From Azospirillum oleiclasticum (GTDB taxonomy: Bacteria; Pseudomonadota; Alphaproteobacteria; Azospirillales; Azospirillaceae): a DNA stretch of 64,000 bases. The stretch covers positions 310,001 to 374,000 of the forward strand of contig NZ_JABFFR010000001.1 in the NCBI RefSeq assembly GCF_013423485.1, given 5' to 3'. Below the pieces are notes generated by a model, which was given only the letters and a program-made list of their open reading frames with translations, made no database searches and was not told the DNA's origin. Made by a program: the position numbers and the translations under genes. Positions 54,463-63,501 of the stretch are shown here, piece after piece; within the stretch, counting starts at the first letter, position 1; each line of letters starts with the position of its first letter.

Positions 54463-55536
54463 TCAGCTCCCCGTCTCGGCCCGCCGACGCAGCCAGTGGT
54501 CGGCCAGCACGCAGGCCATCATCGCCTCGCCCACCGGCACCCCGCGGATGCCCACGCAGGGATCGTGACGGCCTTTCGTCACGATCTCGGTGTCGTTGCC
54601 GTCGATGTCCACCGTGCGGCGCGGCTGCAGGATGGAGCTGGTCGGCTTCACCGCGAAGCGCACCACGATGTCCTGCCCGGTGGAGATGCCGCCCAGAATG
54701 CCGCCGGCGTGGTTCGACAGGAACTCCACCCCGCCGCCGGGAGCCGCGCGCATCTCGTCCGCGTTCTCCTCCCCGCTCAGGGCGGCGGTGGCGAAGCCGT
54801 CACCGATCTCCACGCCCTTGACGGCGTTGATGGTCATCATCGCCCGGGCGAGGTCGCTGTCGAGCTTGTCGTAGAGCGGATCGCCCAGCCCAGCCGGCAC
54901 GCCGGACGCCACCACCTCGATCACCGCGCCGCAGGAGGAGCCCGCCTTGCGCACGCCGTCCAGATAGTCGGCCCACTGCGCCGCCGCCTCCCGGTCCGGG
55001 CAGAAGAACGGGTTGGCGTCGACCTCGGCCCAGTCCCAGCGGCTGCGGTCGATGCGGTGCGGGCCCATCTGTACCAGCACCCCGCGGATGGTGACGCCGT
55101 CGAGGATGCGGCGCGCCACCGCACCGGCCGCGACGCGGCAGGCGGTCTCCCGCGCGCTGGACCGGCCGCCGCCGCGGTAATCACGCACCCCGTACTTCTT
55201 CCAGTACGCGTAATCGGCGTGGCCGGGCCGGAATTTCGCGGCGATGTCGCCGTAGTCCTTGGAGCGCTGGTCGGTGTTCTCGATCATCAGCGCGATGGGC
55301 GTGCCGGTGGTCACCCCCTCGAACACCCCGGACTGGATGCGGACGGCGTCGTCCTCCCGCCGCTGGGTGGTGTAGCGGGACTGGCCGGGCTTGCGCTTGT
55401 CCAGCCAGGGTTGGATATCCGCCTCGGTCAGCGGGATGCGCGACGGGCAACCGTCCACCACGACGCCGATGGCGGGCCCGTGGCTCTCGCCCCAGGTGGT
55501 GAATCGGAAGAGGGTGCCGAAGCTGTTGCCGGCCAT
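54463..55536 (-). CDS. aroC: Chorismate synthase
   Basis: A 357-residue flavin-dependent enzyme that converts EPSP to chorismate, last step of the shikimate pathway. [20 protein letters not shown] at the start, the basic motif [10 protein letters not shown] and [11 protein letters not shown] are family signatures that bind phosphate and FMN. The ATG at 55536 gives the normal N-terminus. It lies 57 bases downstream of fabI on the same strand. Confidence 0.98.
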   Translation of the reverse strand: MAGNSFGTLFRFTTWGESHGPAIGVVVDGCPSRIPLTEADIQPWLDKRKPGQSRYTTQRREDDAVRIQSGVFEGVTTGTPIALMIENTDQRSKDYGDIAAKFRPGHADYAYWKKYGVRDYRGGGRSSARETACRVAAGAVARRILDGVTIRGVLVQMGPHRIDRSRWDWAEVDANPFFCPDREAAAQWADYLDGVRKAGSSCGAVIEVVASGVPAGLGDPLYDKLDSDLARAMMTINAVKGVEIGDGFATAALSGEENADEMRAAPGGGVEFLSNHAGGILGGISTGQDIVVRFAVKPTSSILQPRRTVDIDGNDTEIVTKGRHDPCVGIRGVPVGEAMMACVLADHWLRRRAETGS

Positions 55537-55593
55537 GGCGTGCGAACTCCCGCGATCGGGGGCGGCGGGCCCAGCGGGCCGCCGCCCCTCCGC

Positions 55594-56439
55594 TCACTCC
55601 GGCTTGGCCGGGGCCAGCGAGTTGAGGAGCTGCGCCACCTGCGGGGCGGCGTCCACCGCCACCATGCCGACGGCGTGGTAACCGCTGTCCACATGCAACA
55701 CCTCGCCGGTCACGCCGGCGCCGATGTCACTCAGCAGGAACAGCCCGGCCCCGCCCACGTCCTGGATGGTGACGTTGCGCTTCAGCGGTGCGTTCAGCTC
55801 GTTCCACTTCAGAATGTAGCGGAAGTCGCCGATGCCGCTGGCGGCCAGCGTCTTGATGGGGCCGGCGGAGATGGCATTGACGCGGATGGCCCGGCCACCC
55901 AGATCGACGGCCAGATAGCGCACGCTCGCTTCCAACGCCGCCTTCGCCACGCCCATGACGTTGTAGTGCGGCATCACCCGCTCCGCCCCCAGATAGGAGA
56001 GGGTCACGAGGCTGCCGCCGTTCTTCATCAGCGGCACCGCACGCTGCGCCACCGCGGTGAAGGAGTAGCAGGAGATGTCCATCGTGCGGAGGAAGTTGCC
56101 GCGCGTGGTGTTGAGGTATTCGCCATCCAGTTCGTTCTTATCGGAAAACGCGATCGCATGGACCACGAAATCGAGCGAACCCCACTCCGCTTCCAGGGCC
56201 GCGAAGGTGGCGTCGATGCTGGCGTCGTCGCTCACGTCGCAAGGCACCACCAGCTTGGCGCCGACCTGTTCGGCGAGCGGACGCACGCGCTTGGCCAGCG
56301 CCTCGCCCTGGTAGGTGAAGGCGAGCTCGGCACCGTGCTGGGCCGCCGCCTGTGCGATACCCCAGGCGATCGACCGATCGTTCGCCACGCCCATGATCAG
56401 GCCGCGCTTGCCTTCCATCAGCGGCTTCCCGTTGGACAT
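55594..56439 (-). CDS. fabI: Enoyl-[acyl-carrier-protein] reductase (NADH)
   Basis: A 281-residue SDR-fold enzyme for the last step of fatty-acid elongation. GVANDRSIAWGIAQAAAQHG is the cofactor-binding segment. The FabI-type active site is Tyr-x6-Lys, in SYLGAERVMPHYNVMGVAKAALE across the conserved tyrosine and lysine. ISAGPIKTLAASGI is the flexible substrate loop. It is a triclosan-target family member. The ATG at 56439 follows AAGAGGT. Divergent from the YihY gene. Confidence 0.97.
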   Translation of the reverse strand: MSNGKPLMEGKRGLIMGVANDRSIAWGIAQAAAQHGAELAFTYQGEALAKRVRPLAEQVGAKLVVPCDVSDDASIDATFAALEAEWGSLDFVVHAIAFSDKNELDGEYLNTTRGNFLRTMDISCYSFTAVAQRAVPLMKNGGSLVTLSYLGAERVMPHYNVMGVAKAALEASVRYLAVDLGGRAIRVNAISAGPIKTLAASGIGDFRYILKWNELNAPLKRNVTIQDVGGAGLFLLSDIGAGVTGEVLHVDSGYHAVGMVAVDAAPQVAQLLNSLAPAKPE

Positions 56440-56533
56440 CCAGACCTCTTGTTTCTCGAACCGCTTGGCGTGAAAAGTGGGGCGCATCCTACACCAAAGA
56501 CCGGCCGGGTCAAATCGAGGCGGGGGCACGCTG

Positions 56534-57886
56534 ATGGGGTTCGTTGAGAGGGTCCGGAGAGCACCGCGCCGCGCCCGTGCCGCGGGCCGCGAGCTGTGGG
56601 GGTTCCTGGTCTATTCGGCGCTGCGCTTCTACAACGACAACTGCTTCCAGACGGCGGCCTCGCTCACCTACACCTCGCTGCTGGCGATCGTGCCGATCAT
56701 GACGATCGGCTTCGCCATCTTCACCGCGTTCCCGGCCTTCAGTGCCCTGCAGACCCAGATCCAGGGCATGATCATCCGCAACATCGTGCCGGAGATCGGC
56801 GACGCCATCCTGGAGTATCTCGGCCAGTTCATGGCGAACGCCGGGCAGATGACGATCTTCGGGGTGATCGGGCTGGCGGTGTCGGCGGTGCTGCTGATCT
56901 GGACGATCGAGGGGTCCTTCGCCGCCATCTGGCGCGTCAACGAGCCGCGCTCGCTGGTCACCCGGATCCTGTCCTTCTGGGCCGTGGTGTCGCTGACGCC
57001 GCTGTTCGCCGGCGCCAGCCTGTCCTTGTCGACCACCCTGTGGTCGGTGCTCCAGGGCGCGCATCTGGAGGAGCTGGCCTACCCGCTGGTCGGATTCGGG
57101 GGGGTGCTGCCCTTCCTGTTGCAGATGGTGGGCTGCACGCTTCTCTACATGATCATCCCCAACCGTCCCGTGCGCTGGCTGGACGCGCTGTGCGGCGGCA
57201 TCATAGGCTCGCTGCTGCTGGAGACGTCGAAGTCGCTGTTCGCCTGGTACATGCGGGAGTATCCGGCCTACCAGACCATCTACGGCGCGCTGTCCACCGT
57301 GCCGATCTTCCTGTTCTGGCTCTACATCGCGTGGTCCACGGTGCTGTTCGGGGCCGTCGTCACGGCCGCCTTTCCCGAATGGCGGGCGGGCAAGATCACC
57401 CGCGGCGGGCCGGAAGGGCTGCTGCCCGGACAGCGGCTGGCGCTCGCCATGGCGGTGCTGCACGAACTGCTGGCCGCCAGCCGGCTGGGGGTGGGGTTGC
57501 GGCGGCGGACGCTGGTGACCCGCGTGCCGGTGGGCACGGCGCTGATCGACGGCATCCTGGAGCAGCTGCGCGACGCCCACTGGGTCGCCCACACCACCCG
57601 CGATTCGTGGGTGGTCACCCGTGACCTCGGCGAATCGACGCTGTTCGACCTGCTGAAGGCGCTGGGCATCGGCATGCGCGGGACGGTGCGGGGCCTCGGC
57701 GGGCTGGAAACGCCGTGGCAGGAGCGCACCGCCCACCTGCTCGACCAAGCGGAAGCCGGCATGCAGGAGGTGCTGGGCATCCCGCTGAAGGATCTGCTGA
57801 CCGACCAGCCGGTTCCCACGCCGGCGCCCAGCCTGGGCGAAGGTGCGCCGCCGGTGCCGCTGCGCCCGCGGCGGTCGTCGCCATAG
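56534..57886 (+). CDS. YihY/BrkB-family inner-membrane protein
   Basis: A 450-residue protein. The first 280 residues hold about six membrane helices, with FQTAASLTYTSLLAIVPIM as the family hallmark and IPNRPVRWLDALCGG later. The C-terminal 150 residues are cytoplasmic and winged-helix-like (RVPVGTALIDGILEQLRDAHWVAHT). YihY was once called RNase BN in error; its true function (transport or envelope) is unknown. The ATG at 56534 is used; the upstream reading from 56477 lies in the divergent promoter region. Convergent with the YiiX-like gene. Confidence 0.92.
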   Translation: MGFVERVRRAPRRARAAGRELWGFLVYSALRFYNDNCFQTAASLTYTSLLAIVPIMTIGFAIFTAFPAFSALQTQIQGMIIRNIVPEIGDAILEYLGQFMANAGQMTIFGVIGLAVSAVLLIWTIEGSFAAIWRVNEPRSLVTRILSFWAVVSLTPLFAGASLSLSTTLWSVLQGAHLEELAYPLVGFGGVLPFLLQMVGCTLLYMIIPNRPVRWLDALCGGIIGSLLLETSKSLFAWYMREYPAYQTIYGALSTVPIFLFWLYIAWSTVLFGAVVTAAFPEWRAGKITRGGPEGLLPGQRLALAMAVLHELLAASRLGVGLRRRTLVTRVPVGTALIDGILEQLRDAHWVAHTTRDSWVVTRDLGESTLFDLLKALGIGMRGTVRGLGGLETPWQERTAHLLDQAEAGMQEVLGIPLKDLLTDQPVPTPAPSLGEGAPPVPLRPRRSSP

Positions 57887-57899
57887 GGAGCAGGCGCCG

Positions 57900-58469
57900 T
57901 CAGGCCGCGTCGATCTCCCCCACCATGCGCCAGTTCGCGGCGTTCTGGTCGAGATGCTTCTTCAGGCCGCTGGGCAGTGTGTGCATGGCGTCCAGCCGGA
58001 TGAACAGGCGGTGATCCTCGCCCAGCGCGAGCTGGTAGCACAGGATGACGAACTCCGAGCAGAACACGTGCTTCACGATCGGTGTCGTGCCGCCGGCCGT
58101 GTCCCGCAGCGCCAGCCGCTCGCGGTACTTGGCGAGCCGTGTCCGTGCATCCTTGCCGAAGGCGCTGGAGCCGCTCCACGACTTGAACACCGCCCGGGCC
58201 GCACCGTATTGCGAGCCGCTGCGGATCTCGTCGGCGATGCGGGCGATCTTGCGGGCGTCGCCGTAGGTCAGGTCGTTCGGCCGGTAGACGTAGGCCTTGA
58301 GCCCCCAGCCGTAGACGATGCCGTCGTTGGTGGCGTGGATCACGTCGATGGCGCGGGTCGCCGGGCTGCTCAGGGTGGTGAGCGCCCGCCCCATGCTGTT
58401 GCACACCCCCAGCCCGGCGTGACCGAACTTTCGGGTGTTGATCAGGATGTCGCCCGCCATCAGGTCCAT
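57900..58469 (-). CDS. YiiX/YaeF-like permuted papain-fold (NlpC/P60-related) protein
   Basis: A 189-residue protein with the permuted order of catalytic elements: the His comes first (GDILINTRKFGHAGLGV) and the Cys later (HVFCSEFVILCYQLAL). This is the layout of YiiX/YaeF amidases or thioesterases rather than standard NlpC/P60 enzymes. There is no signal peptide, so it would act in the cytoplasm. Substrate unknown; lipid or amide linkages are possible. The ATG at 58469 lacks a strong ribosome-binding site. Confidence 0.7.
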   Translation of the reverse strand: MDLMAGDILINTRKFGHAGLGVCNSMGRALTTLSSPATRAIDVIHATNDGIVYGWGLKAYVYRPNDLTYGDARKIARIADEIRSGSQYGAARAVFKSWSGSSAFGKDARTRLAKYRERLALRDTAGGTTPIVKHVFCSEFVILCYQLALGEDHRLFIRLDAMHTLPSGLKKHLDQNAANWRMVGEIDAA

Positions 58470-58561
58470 CGCCGCCTACCCTTTCGCGTGTGTGCGAAAG
58501 AATTAGGCCGGCAACCGGCCCCGCACAAGCGACAAGGGGCGGTGGACGAGGGCGGAGGCGG

Positions 58562-59539
58562 CTACTCCAGCCCCGCCTTCTTTCGGACGTCGTAGCTGCG
58601 GGTCCTGGCCCAATCCTCGATGAAGCGGACCAGCTCGCTGTCGGGTGGGTCGGGCAGCACGACCTTCAGCTTCACATACTGGTCGCCGGTCTGCTTCGTC
58701 TTCTGGCTGACCACGCCCTTGCCGCGCAGCCGCAGGATCGACCCGGTGTTCGATCCCGGCGGCACCTTCACCGCCACGGGGCCGGTTACCGTCGGTACCC
58801 GGATGGTCGAGCCCAGCACCGCCTCGTTCAGGGTGATGGGGACCTCCAGGTGGATGTCGCCGTCCTGGCGGGTGAAGAAGGGGTGCGGGTCCACCAGCAC
58901 CTCGACGATGGCGTCGCCGGCCTCGGCGCCGCCGAGACCCGGCAGCCCCTGGCCCTTCAGGCGCAGCTTCTGCTCGTTCTCGGTGCCGGGCGGGATGTTC
59001 ACGTCCAGGCTCTTGCCGTGCGACAGGCTGATCCGCCGCCGGGTGCCCTGGGCCGCTTCCAGGAAGGGCACGGCGACGGAATAGGCGATGTCGGCGCCGC
59101 GCACCTTGGGGCCGCTTTGCGCGCCGGCACCGCCGGCCGAGCCTCCGGACGCTCCGCCGGTGCCGGCGCTACCGCTCCGCCGCCGGCCGAACATGTCGTG
59201 GAAGAAGTCCTCGGCGCTGAAGGAGAAACCGTCGTCCCCGGCGGAGGACGTTCCGCCCGCCCGCGCCCGCGCGCTGTAGGCGCGGGCACCGGCGCGCGGG
59301 TCGCGGTGGGTGCGTTCGGCACCGCCCGCGTCGATCTCCCCCCGGTCGTAGCGCGCGCGCTTTTCGGGATCGGAGAGGATCGCGTAGGCGGCCGAGACCT
59401 CCTTGAAGCGCTCCTCGTTGCCCGGCGCATCCGGCTTGCGGTCCGGATGATGCTCCTTGGCGAGCTTCCGGTACGCCTTCTTGATCTCATCCGAGGTCGC
59501 GGTGCGGGCGACGCCGAGGGTCTGGTACGGATCGCGCAT
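58562..59539 (-). CDS. DnaJ-family co-chaperone, CbpA-like (no zinc finger)
   Basis: A 325-residue J-protein. The J domain (about 1-68) has the HPD motif at residues 31-33. A Gly/Phe/Ser/Ala-rich linker (about 75-140) follows with FFHDMFGRRR. The C-terminal substrate-binding domain begins at RGADIAYSVAVPFLEAAQG. There are no CxxCxGxG repeats, so this is a class B protein like CbpA. It would stimulate DnaK ATPase. The ATG at 59539 is used; a TTG at 59548 would add three residues. Confidence 0.93.
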   Translation of the reverse strand: MRDPYQTLGVARTATSDEIKKAYRKLAKEHHPDRKPDAPGNEERFKEVSAAYAILSDPEKRARYDRGEIDAGGAERTHRDPRAGARAYSARARAGGTSSAGDDGFSFSAEDFFHDMFGRRRSGSAGTGGASGGSAGGAGAQSGPKVRGADIAYSVAVPFLEAAQGTRRRISLSHGKSLDVNIPPGTENEQKLRLKGQGLPGLGGAEAGDAIVEVLVDPHPFFTRQDGDIHLEVPITLNEAVLGSTIRVPTVTGPVAVKVPPGSNTGSILRLRGKGVVSQKTKQTGDQYVKLKVVLPDPPDSELVRFIEDWARTRSYDVRKKAGLE

Positions 59540-59604
59540 CGTGGCCAAGGGAGGGGCTACTCCAAGCCCCGGCGGTCGGTCTCCGGGGGGTTACGGGCAA
59601 GGGA

Positions 59605-60078
59605 TCAGTTGTTGACGATCTTCCAACTGCCGTCGGGCTGTTTGCAAGCGGTTCCGTAGGCCTGCTCCGTACGACCGCCGACGACGATCGTCTGCTGGAA
59701 CTCGCGGCAGTAATTTCCGGTGGACGACCAGCCGTCGCGAGTCGACACGATGGTGCCCTTGTTGCCGGACTGCGGGTTGTTCCAGGCGATCTTCTCGCCG
59801 ACGGGGGCGGCGTAGGCGCGGGTTGCCGCCTGGTTGGCGTAGGTCTGGTCGGCCTTGTCGAGCGACGCCCCGATCTCGCGCCCGACGAAGGCGCCGAGAA
59901 GCGTGCCGACGCCGGTCGCCACCAGCTTGCCGCTGCCGCCGCCGATCTGCGATCCAAGAAGGCCACCGGCCGCCGCCCCGCCCAGCGTGCCCACCGTCTC
60001 CTTCGTGCCACCGGTGCCCATGCAGCCGGACAGGAGGGCGAGCGCGAGCGCTGCCGGAACCATCCTCTTGATAACCAT
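59605..60078 (-). CDS. Glycine-zipper surface lipoprotein (RT0821/Lpp0805-like)
   Basis: A 157-residue lipoprotein. The signal peptide ends in the lipobox LLSGC. A glycine-zipper segment (GGAAAGGLLGSQIGGGSGK, then GTLLGAFVGREIG) probably forms a membrane hairpin. The C-terminal part has SGNKGTIVSTRDG, YCREFQQTIVVGG and the late ACKQPDGSWKIVN, typical of the 17 kDa/RT0821 surface antigen family. The ATG at 60078 has GAGG nine bases upstream. Single gene, 65 bases downstream of dnaJ-like on the map but transcribed first. Confidence 0.92.
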   Translation of the reverse strand: MVIKRMVPAALALALLSGCMGTGGTKETVGTLGGAAAGGLLGSQIGGGSGKLVATGVGTLLGAFVGREIGASLDKADQTYANQAATRAYAAPVGEKIAWNNPQSGNKGTIVSTRDGWSSTGNYCREFQQTIVVGGRTEQAYGTACKQPDGSWKIVNN

Positions 60079-60248
60079 TTCTTTCAGCCTCGATGCTGTT
60101 ATGCGCCGCGCGGGACACCCAAGGGGATCGAACCCCGCGCCGGGTCGCACAGATATATGCTATCGCGCAGCCGCTGTGAATTGCGACGAAGCTGTGACCG
60201 CAAGCACACGCCTTCGTTGCGCAACCGTACAGGAGTTGGGGCGGACCC

Positions 60249-60857
60249 ATGACGGCCGACAATCAACAGGATCCCTTCGCGCTCTTCGACGCCTGGATGG
60301 CGGAGGCGACCGCCAGCGAATCCAGCGATCCCAACGCCATGGCGCTCGCCACGGCGGACGCCGAGGGGCGCCCCTCGGTGCGCATGGTGCTGCTGAAAGG
60401 CGTGGACCCCCGCGGGTTCGTCTTCTACACCAACACCGAAAGCTACAAGGGCGGGCAACTGGGCGCCAACCCCAACGCCGGTCTGTGCTTCCACTGGAAG
60501 TCCCTGAAGCGCCAGATCCGCATCGAGGGGGCCGTCGAGCGCGTGACCGAGACGGAAGCCGACGCCTATTTCCAGTCGCGCCCGCGCGACAGCCGCATCG
60601 GCGCCTGGGCCTCGCAGCAGTCGCGCCCGCTGGAAGGGCGGTGGGAGCTGGAGAAGCGCGTGGCGCAGTTCGCCGCGAAATTCGGCATCGGGGAGGTGCC
60701 GCGTCCGCCGCACTGGACCGGCTTCCGCGTGCTGCCCCGCCGCATCGAGTTCTGGCAGGACCGCCCCTTCCGCCTGCACGACCGGCTGCTCTTCGAACGC
60801 GCGGACGACGGTACGGCGGCTCCCTACCGCTGGACCACCGCCAAGCTCTATCCATGA
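60249..60857 (+). CDS. pdxH: Pyridoxamine/pyridoxine 5'-phosphate oxidase
   Basis: A 202-residue FMN enzyme that oxidises PNP or PMP to pyridoxal 5'-phosphate. [23 protein letters not shown] is the N-terminal FMN/substrate region, [14 protein letters not shown] a conserved loop, and the C-terminal signature [15 protein letters not shown]...RLHDRL is complete. The ATG at 60249 has AGGAG upstream. The cation efflux gene overlaps its stop by 4 bases. Confidence 0.97.
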   Translation: MTADNQQDPFALFDAWMAEATASESSDPNAMALATADAEGRPSVRMVLLKGVDPRGFVFYTNTESYKGGQLGANPNAGLCFHWKSLKRQIRIEGAVERVTETEADAYFQSRPRDSRIGAWASQQSRPLEGRWELEKRVAQFAAKFGIGEVPRPPHWTGFRVLPRRIEFWQDRPFRLHDRLLFERADDGTAAPYRWTTAKLYP

Positions 60858-61777
60858 CCGGGGCCGACGATCCGGATCGGCTGCGCCGGCTCGCCACCTA
60901 CGCCAGCGTCGCGGTGGCGATGACGCTGATCGTGGCGAAGCTGACCGCTTATCTGGTGACGGATGCGGTCAGCATCCTGTCGTCGCTGATCGACTCCACC
61001 ACCGACCTGCTGGCGTCGGTGGTGGCGCTGGTCGGCGTCCGCCACGCGCTACGGCCCGCCGACCTCCAGCACCGCTTCGGCCACGGCAAGGCGGAGGCTC
61101 TGGCGACCCTGGCGCAGGCCGCCTTCATCACCGGTTCGGCCCTGCTGCTGACCGTGGAGGCGGTGCGCCGGCTGTTCCGGCCGGAGCCGGTGAGCGAGAG
61201 CGCCATCGGCATCGCGGTGATGGTGCTGTCCATCCTGCTGACGCTGGCGCTGGTGGCGTTCCAGCGCCACGTCGTGCGGCGCACCGGCTCGCTCGCGGTC
61301 GGGGCCGACAGCCTGCATTACGCCGGCGACCTGTTCATGAATCTGGCGGTCATCGCCGCGATCCTGCTGACGCAATGGACCGGCCTCGCGGCGCTGGATC
61401 CGATCTTCGGCGTGGGGATCGCCGCCTTTCTGCTGCACGGCGCGTGGCGGATCCTGGGCGAGGCGCTGAACGTGCTGATGGACCACGAACTGCCGGAGAA
61501 GGACCGGCAGCGCATCCACGCCATCGTCCAGCGCAGCGGCGAGGCCAAGGGCATGCACGATCTGCGCACGCGCAGCACCGGCACCGCGAGCTTCATCGAA
61601 TTCCACCTGGAACTCGATCCACAGCTCACCGTCTCGGCAGCCCATGACGTGACCGACCGGATCGAACAGGCCCTGCTCGCCGAATTCCCCAACGCCGACG
61701 TGAACATCCACCAGGAGCCGCATGGTCTGGCGGAGGACCGGCTGGACAACCGGCTGAAAAAGGCGCGGTCGCGGTGA
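60854..61777 (+). CDS. Cation diffusion facilitator (FieF-like) transporter
   Basis: A 307-residue inner-membrane metal/proton antiporter with six helices. The transport site resembles FieF: DSTTD in helix 2 and HYAGD in helix 5 provide the Asp-Asp and His-Asp ligands. [15 protein letters not shown] is conserved. The cytoplasmic C-terminal domain (about 210-295) has [11 protein letters not shown] and DVNIHQEP. Zn(II) or Fe(II) are likely substrates. Its ATG overlaps the pdxH stop (ATGA), so the two are coupled. Confidence 0.93.
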   Translation: MTGADDPDRLRRLATYASVAVAMTLIVAKLTAYLVTDAVSILSSLIDSTTDLLASVVALVGVRHALRPADLQHRFGHGKAEALATLAQAAFITGSALLLTVEAVRRLFRPEPVSESAIGIAVMVLSILLTLALVAFQRHVVRRTGSLAVGADSLHYAGDLFMNLAVIAAILLTQWTGLAALDPIFGVGIAAFLLHGAWRILGEALNVLMDHELPEKDRQRIHAIVQRSGEAKGMHDLRTRSTGTASFIEFHLELDPQLTVSAAHDVTDRIEQALLAEFPNADVNIHQEPHGLAEDRLDNRLKKARSR

Positions 61778-61909
61778 TCTTTCGCGGTTGCGGTAGAGGT
61801 GTCGGCCGGGGTGCCTAACACCAATTGTGGATATTGCCATTCCGTGTCGAATCGGTAATCCTTGGAATGGGGGAGCGCTTTACGAAAATTCGAAAGAAGG
61901 GCGGACGAA

Positions 61910-63301
61910 ATGGACGCGTCCTTGGGCAACCGTACGTTTCTCATCGGCGACCTCGCGGATGAGGCTGGCAAGCTGGGCGTGGAAATCGCCGACATCGCCG
62001 GTCACGTGGACGAGGTGTATGGGCGCATCGATCATCAGGCCAGGGTGTTCGCCCAGCTTCGCGACACCGGCGCGCGCATGTCCGCCAGCACGGATCGCAT
62101 CCGGCAGGCGGCCACCGTCGCGCGCACGGTGACCGACCGGGCGCGGCAGGACGTGGATGGATCACGCGGGCGCATCGAGCAGTCGCTGACGGACATCCAC
62201 GCGCTGGTCACCGCCGTCGGCGGCATGGAAGGGCAGATCGCCGGGCTGCGTGACGCGCTGGAGCGGGTCGGCAAGGTCGCCAAGGAGATCGCCACCATCG
62301 CCAAGCAGACCAACCTGCTGGCGCTGAATGCCACGATCGAGGCGGCCCGCGCCGGTGAAGCGGGGCGCGGATTCGCCGTCGTGGCCGGCGAGGTGAAGGC
62401 GCTGTCCACCAAGACCAGCGAAGCCACGGCGGAGATCGACACCACCCTGCGCTATCTCAACGACCAGGCGCAGCGCCTGATGGCGGAGAGTGCGGCCAGC
62501 GCCGGGAAGGCGCGCGCCGTGAGCGAGGGGACGTCGTCCATCGGGTCGGTGATCACGATGGTGGGCCGCGCGATGGGTGAGCTTCAGGCGGAGACCGGCA
62601 AGATCGAAGCCGCCTCCGGCGAGATCGGGCAGAATTGCGGCGAACTCGGGCGGGAGATCGACGATCTCGCGACCGGGGTCGACCTGTCCCGCGACAATCT
62701 GGCGCAGGCGCGGGAGCGGGTGAACACGCTGCTCGGCATGGGCGAACGGCTGATCTCCATCACCGCCGAGTTCGATGTGGAGACGGTCGATACGCCGATG
62801 ATCCGGGCGGCGCGCGAGACGGCGTCGCGGATCGGTGCCATGTTCGAGGATGCGCTGAACCGAGGCGAGCTGTCGGAGACCGACCTGTTCGACCGCAGCT
62901 ACCGGCCGATCCCCGGCAGCGACCCGCAGCAGGTGATGGCGCGCTTCACCGAATTCTGCGACCGCGCCCTTCCACCCGTGCAGGAGCCGTTGCTCGACCG
63001 CGACCGCCGCATCGTGTTCTGCGCCGCGGTGGACGAGAACGGCTATCTGCCGACGCACAATCGCAAATTCAGCCAGCCCCAGGGCAAGGATCCGCTCTGG
63101 AACACCGCGAACTGCCGCAACCGTCGCATGTTCAACGACCGGGTGGGACTTGCGGCCGGCCGCGGCAAGGGGCCGTTCCTGCTGCAGACCTACCGGCGAG
63201 ACATGGGCGGGGGGAATTTCACGCTGATGAAGGACGTGTCGGCCCCCATCGTCGTGCGCGGACGTCACTGGGGGGGCTTCCGCATCGGGTACAAGGCTTG
63301 A
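61910..63301 (+). CDS. Soluble methyl-accepting chemotaxis protein
   Basis: A 463-residue cytoplasmic chemoreceptor with no membrane helix. A coiled-coil signalling domain covers about 30-290, with the hairpin tip [20 protein letters not shown] and [14 protein letters not shown], which contacts CheA/CheW. The C-terminal 130 residues form a sensor-like domain: [28 protein letters not shown] and a late [15 protein letters not shown], conserved in many Azospirillum-type receptors and probably a PAS/Cache-like fold. The ATG at 61910 has GAAGGGCGG upstream. A second soluble receptor follows. Confidence 0.93.
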   Translation: MDASLGNRTFLIGDLADEAGKLGVEIADIAGHVDEVYGRIDHQARVFAQLRDTGARMSASTDRIRQAATVARTVTDRARQDVDGSRGRIEQSLTDIHALVTAVGGMEGQIAGLRDALERVGKVAKEIATIAKQTNLLALNATIEAARAGEAGRGFAVVAGEVKALSTKTSEATAEIDTTLRYLNDQAQRLMAESAASAGKARAVSEGTSSIGSVITMVGRAMGELQAETGKIEAASGEIGQNCGELGREIDDLATGVDLSRDNLAQARERVNTLLGMGERLISITAEFDVETVDTPMIRAARETASRIGAMFEDALNRGELSETDLFDRSYRPIPGSDPQQVMARFTEFCDRALPPVQEPLLDRDRRIVFCAAVDENGYLPTHNRKFSQPQGKDPLWNTANCRNRRMFNDRVGLAAGRGKGPFLLQTYRRDMGGGNFTLMKDVSAPIVVRGRHWGGFRIGYKA

Positions 63302-63336
63302 GACCGGCACCATCGGCGCGATCGCCGCAACCTTCG

Positions 63337-63370
63337 ATCGAGCCACGGGACGTTGTGCTCGTGACTCGAT
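63337..63370 (+). terminator. Imperfect inverted repeat after the first chemoreceptor
   Basis: ATCGAGCCACG (63337-63347) pairs with CGTGACTCGAT (63360-63370) with one mismatch and a 12-base loop, 36 bases after the receptor stop. No T-run follows, so it may end transcription only weakly or be an operator for the next gene. Confidence 0.4.
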
Positions 63371-63501
63371 GACGCAGACGTTTCTTGCAGATCAGAACCG
63401 CGTTTGGCGAAAGTTCGTGGTAATTTTTCTGCAATGATCGATGCCGTCGCTCCGGCCGCTGCGCGGACGGGCCGGTGGCAAGGGTGCCGAGGAGGAGCCG
63501 C

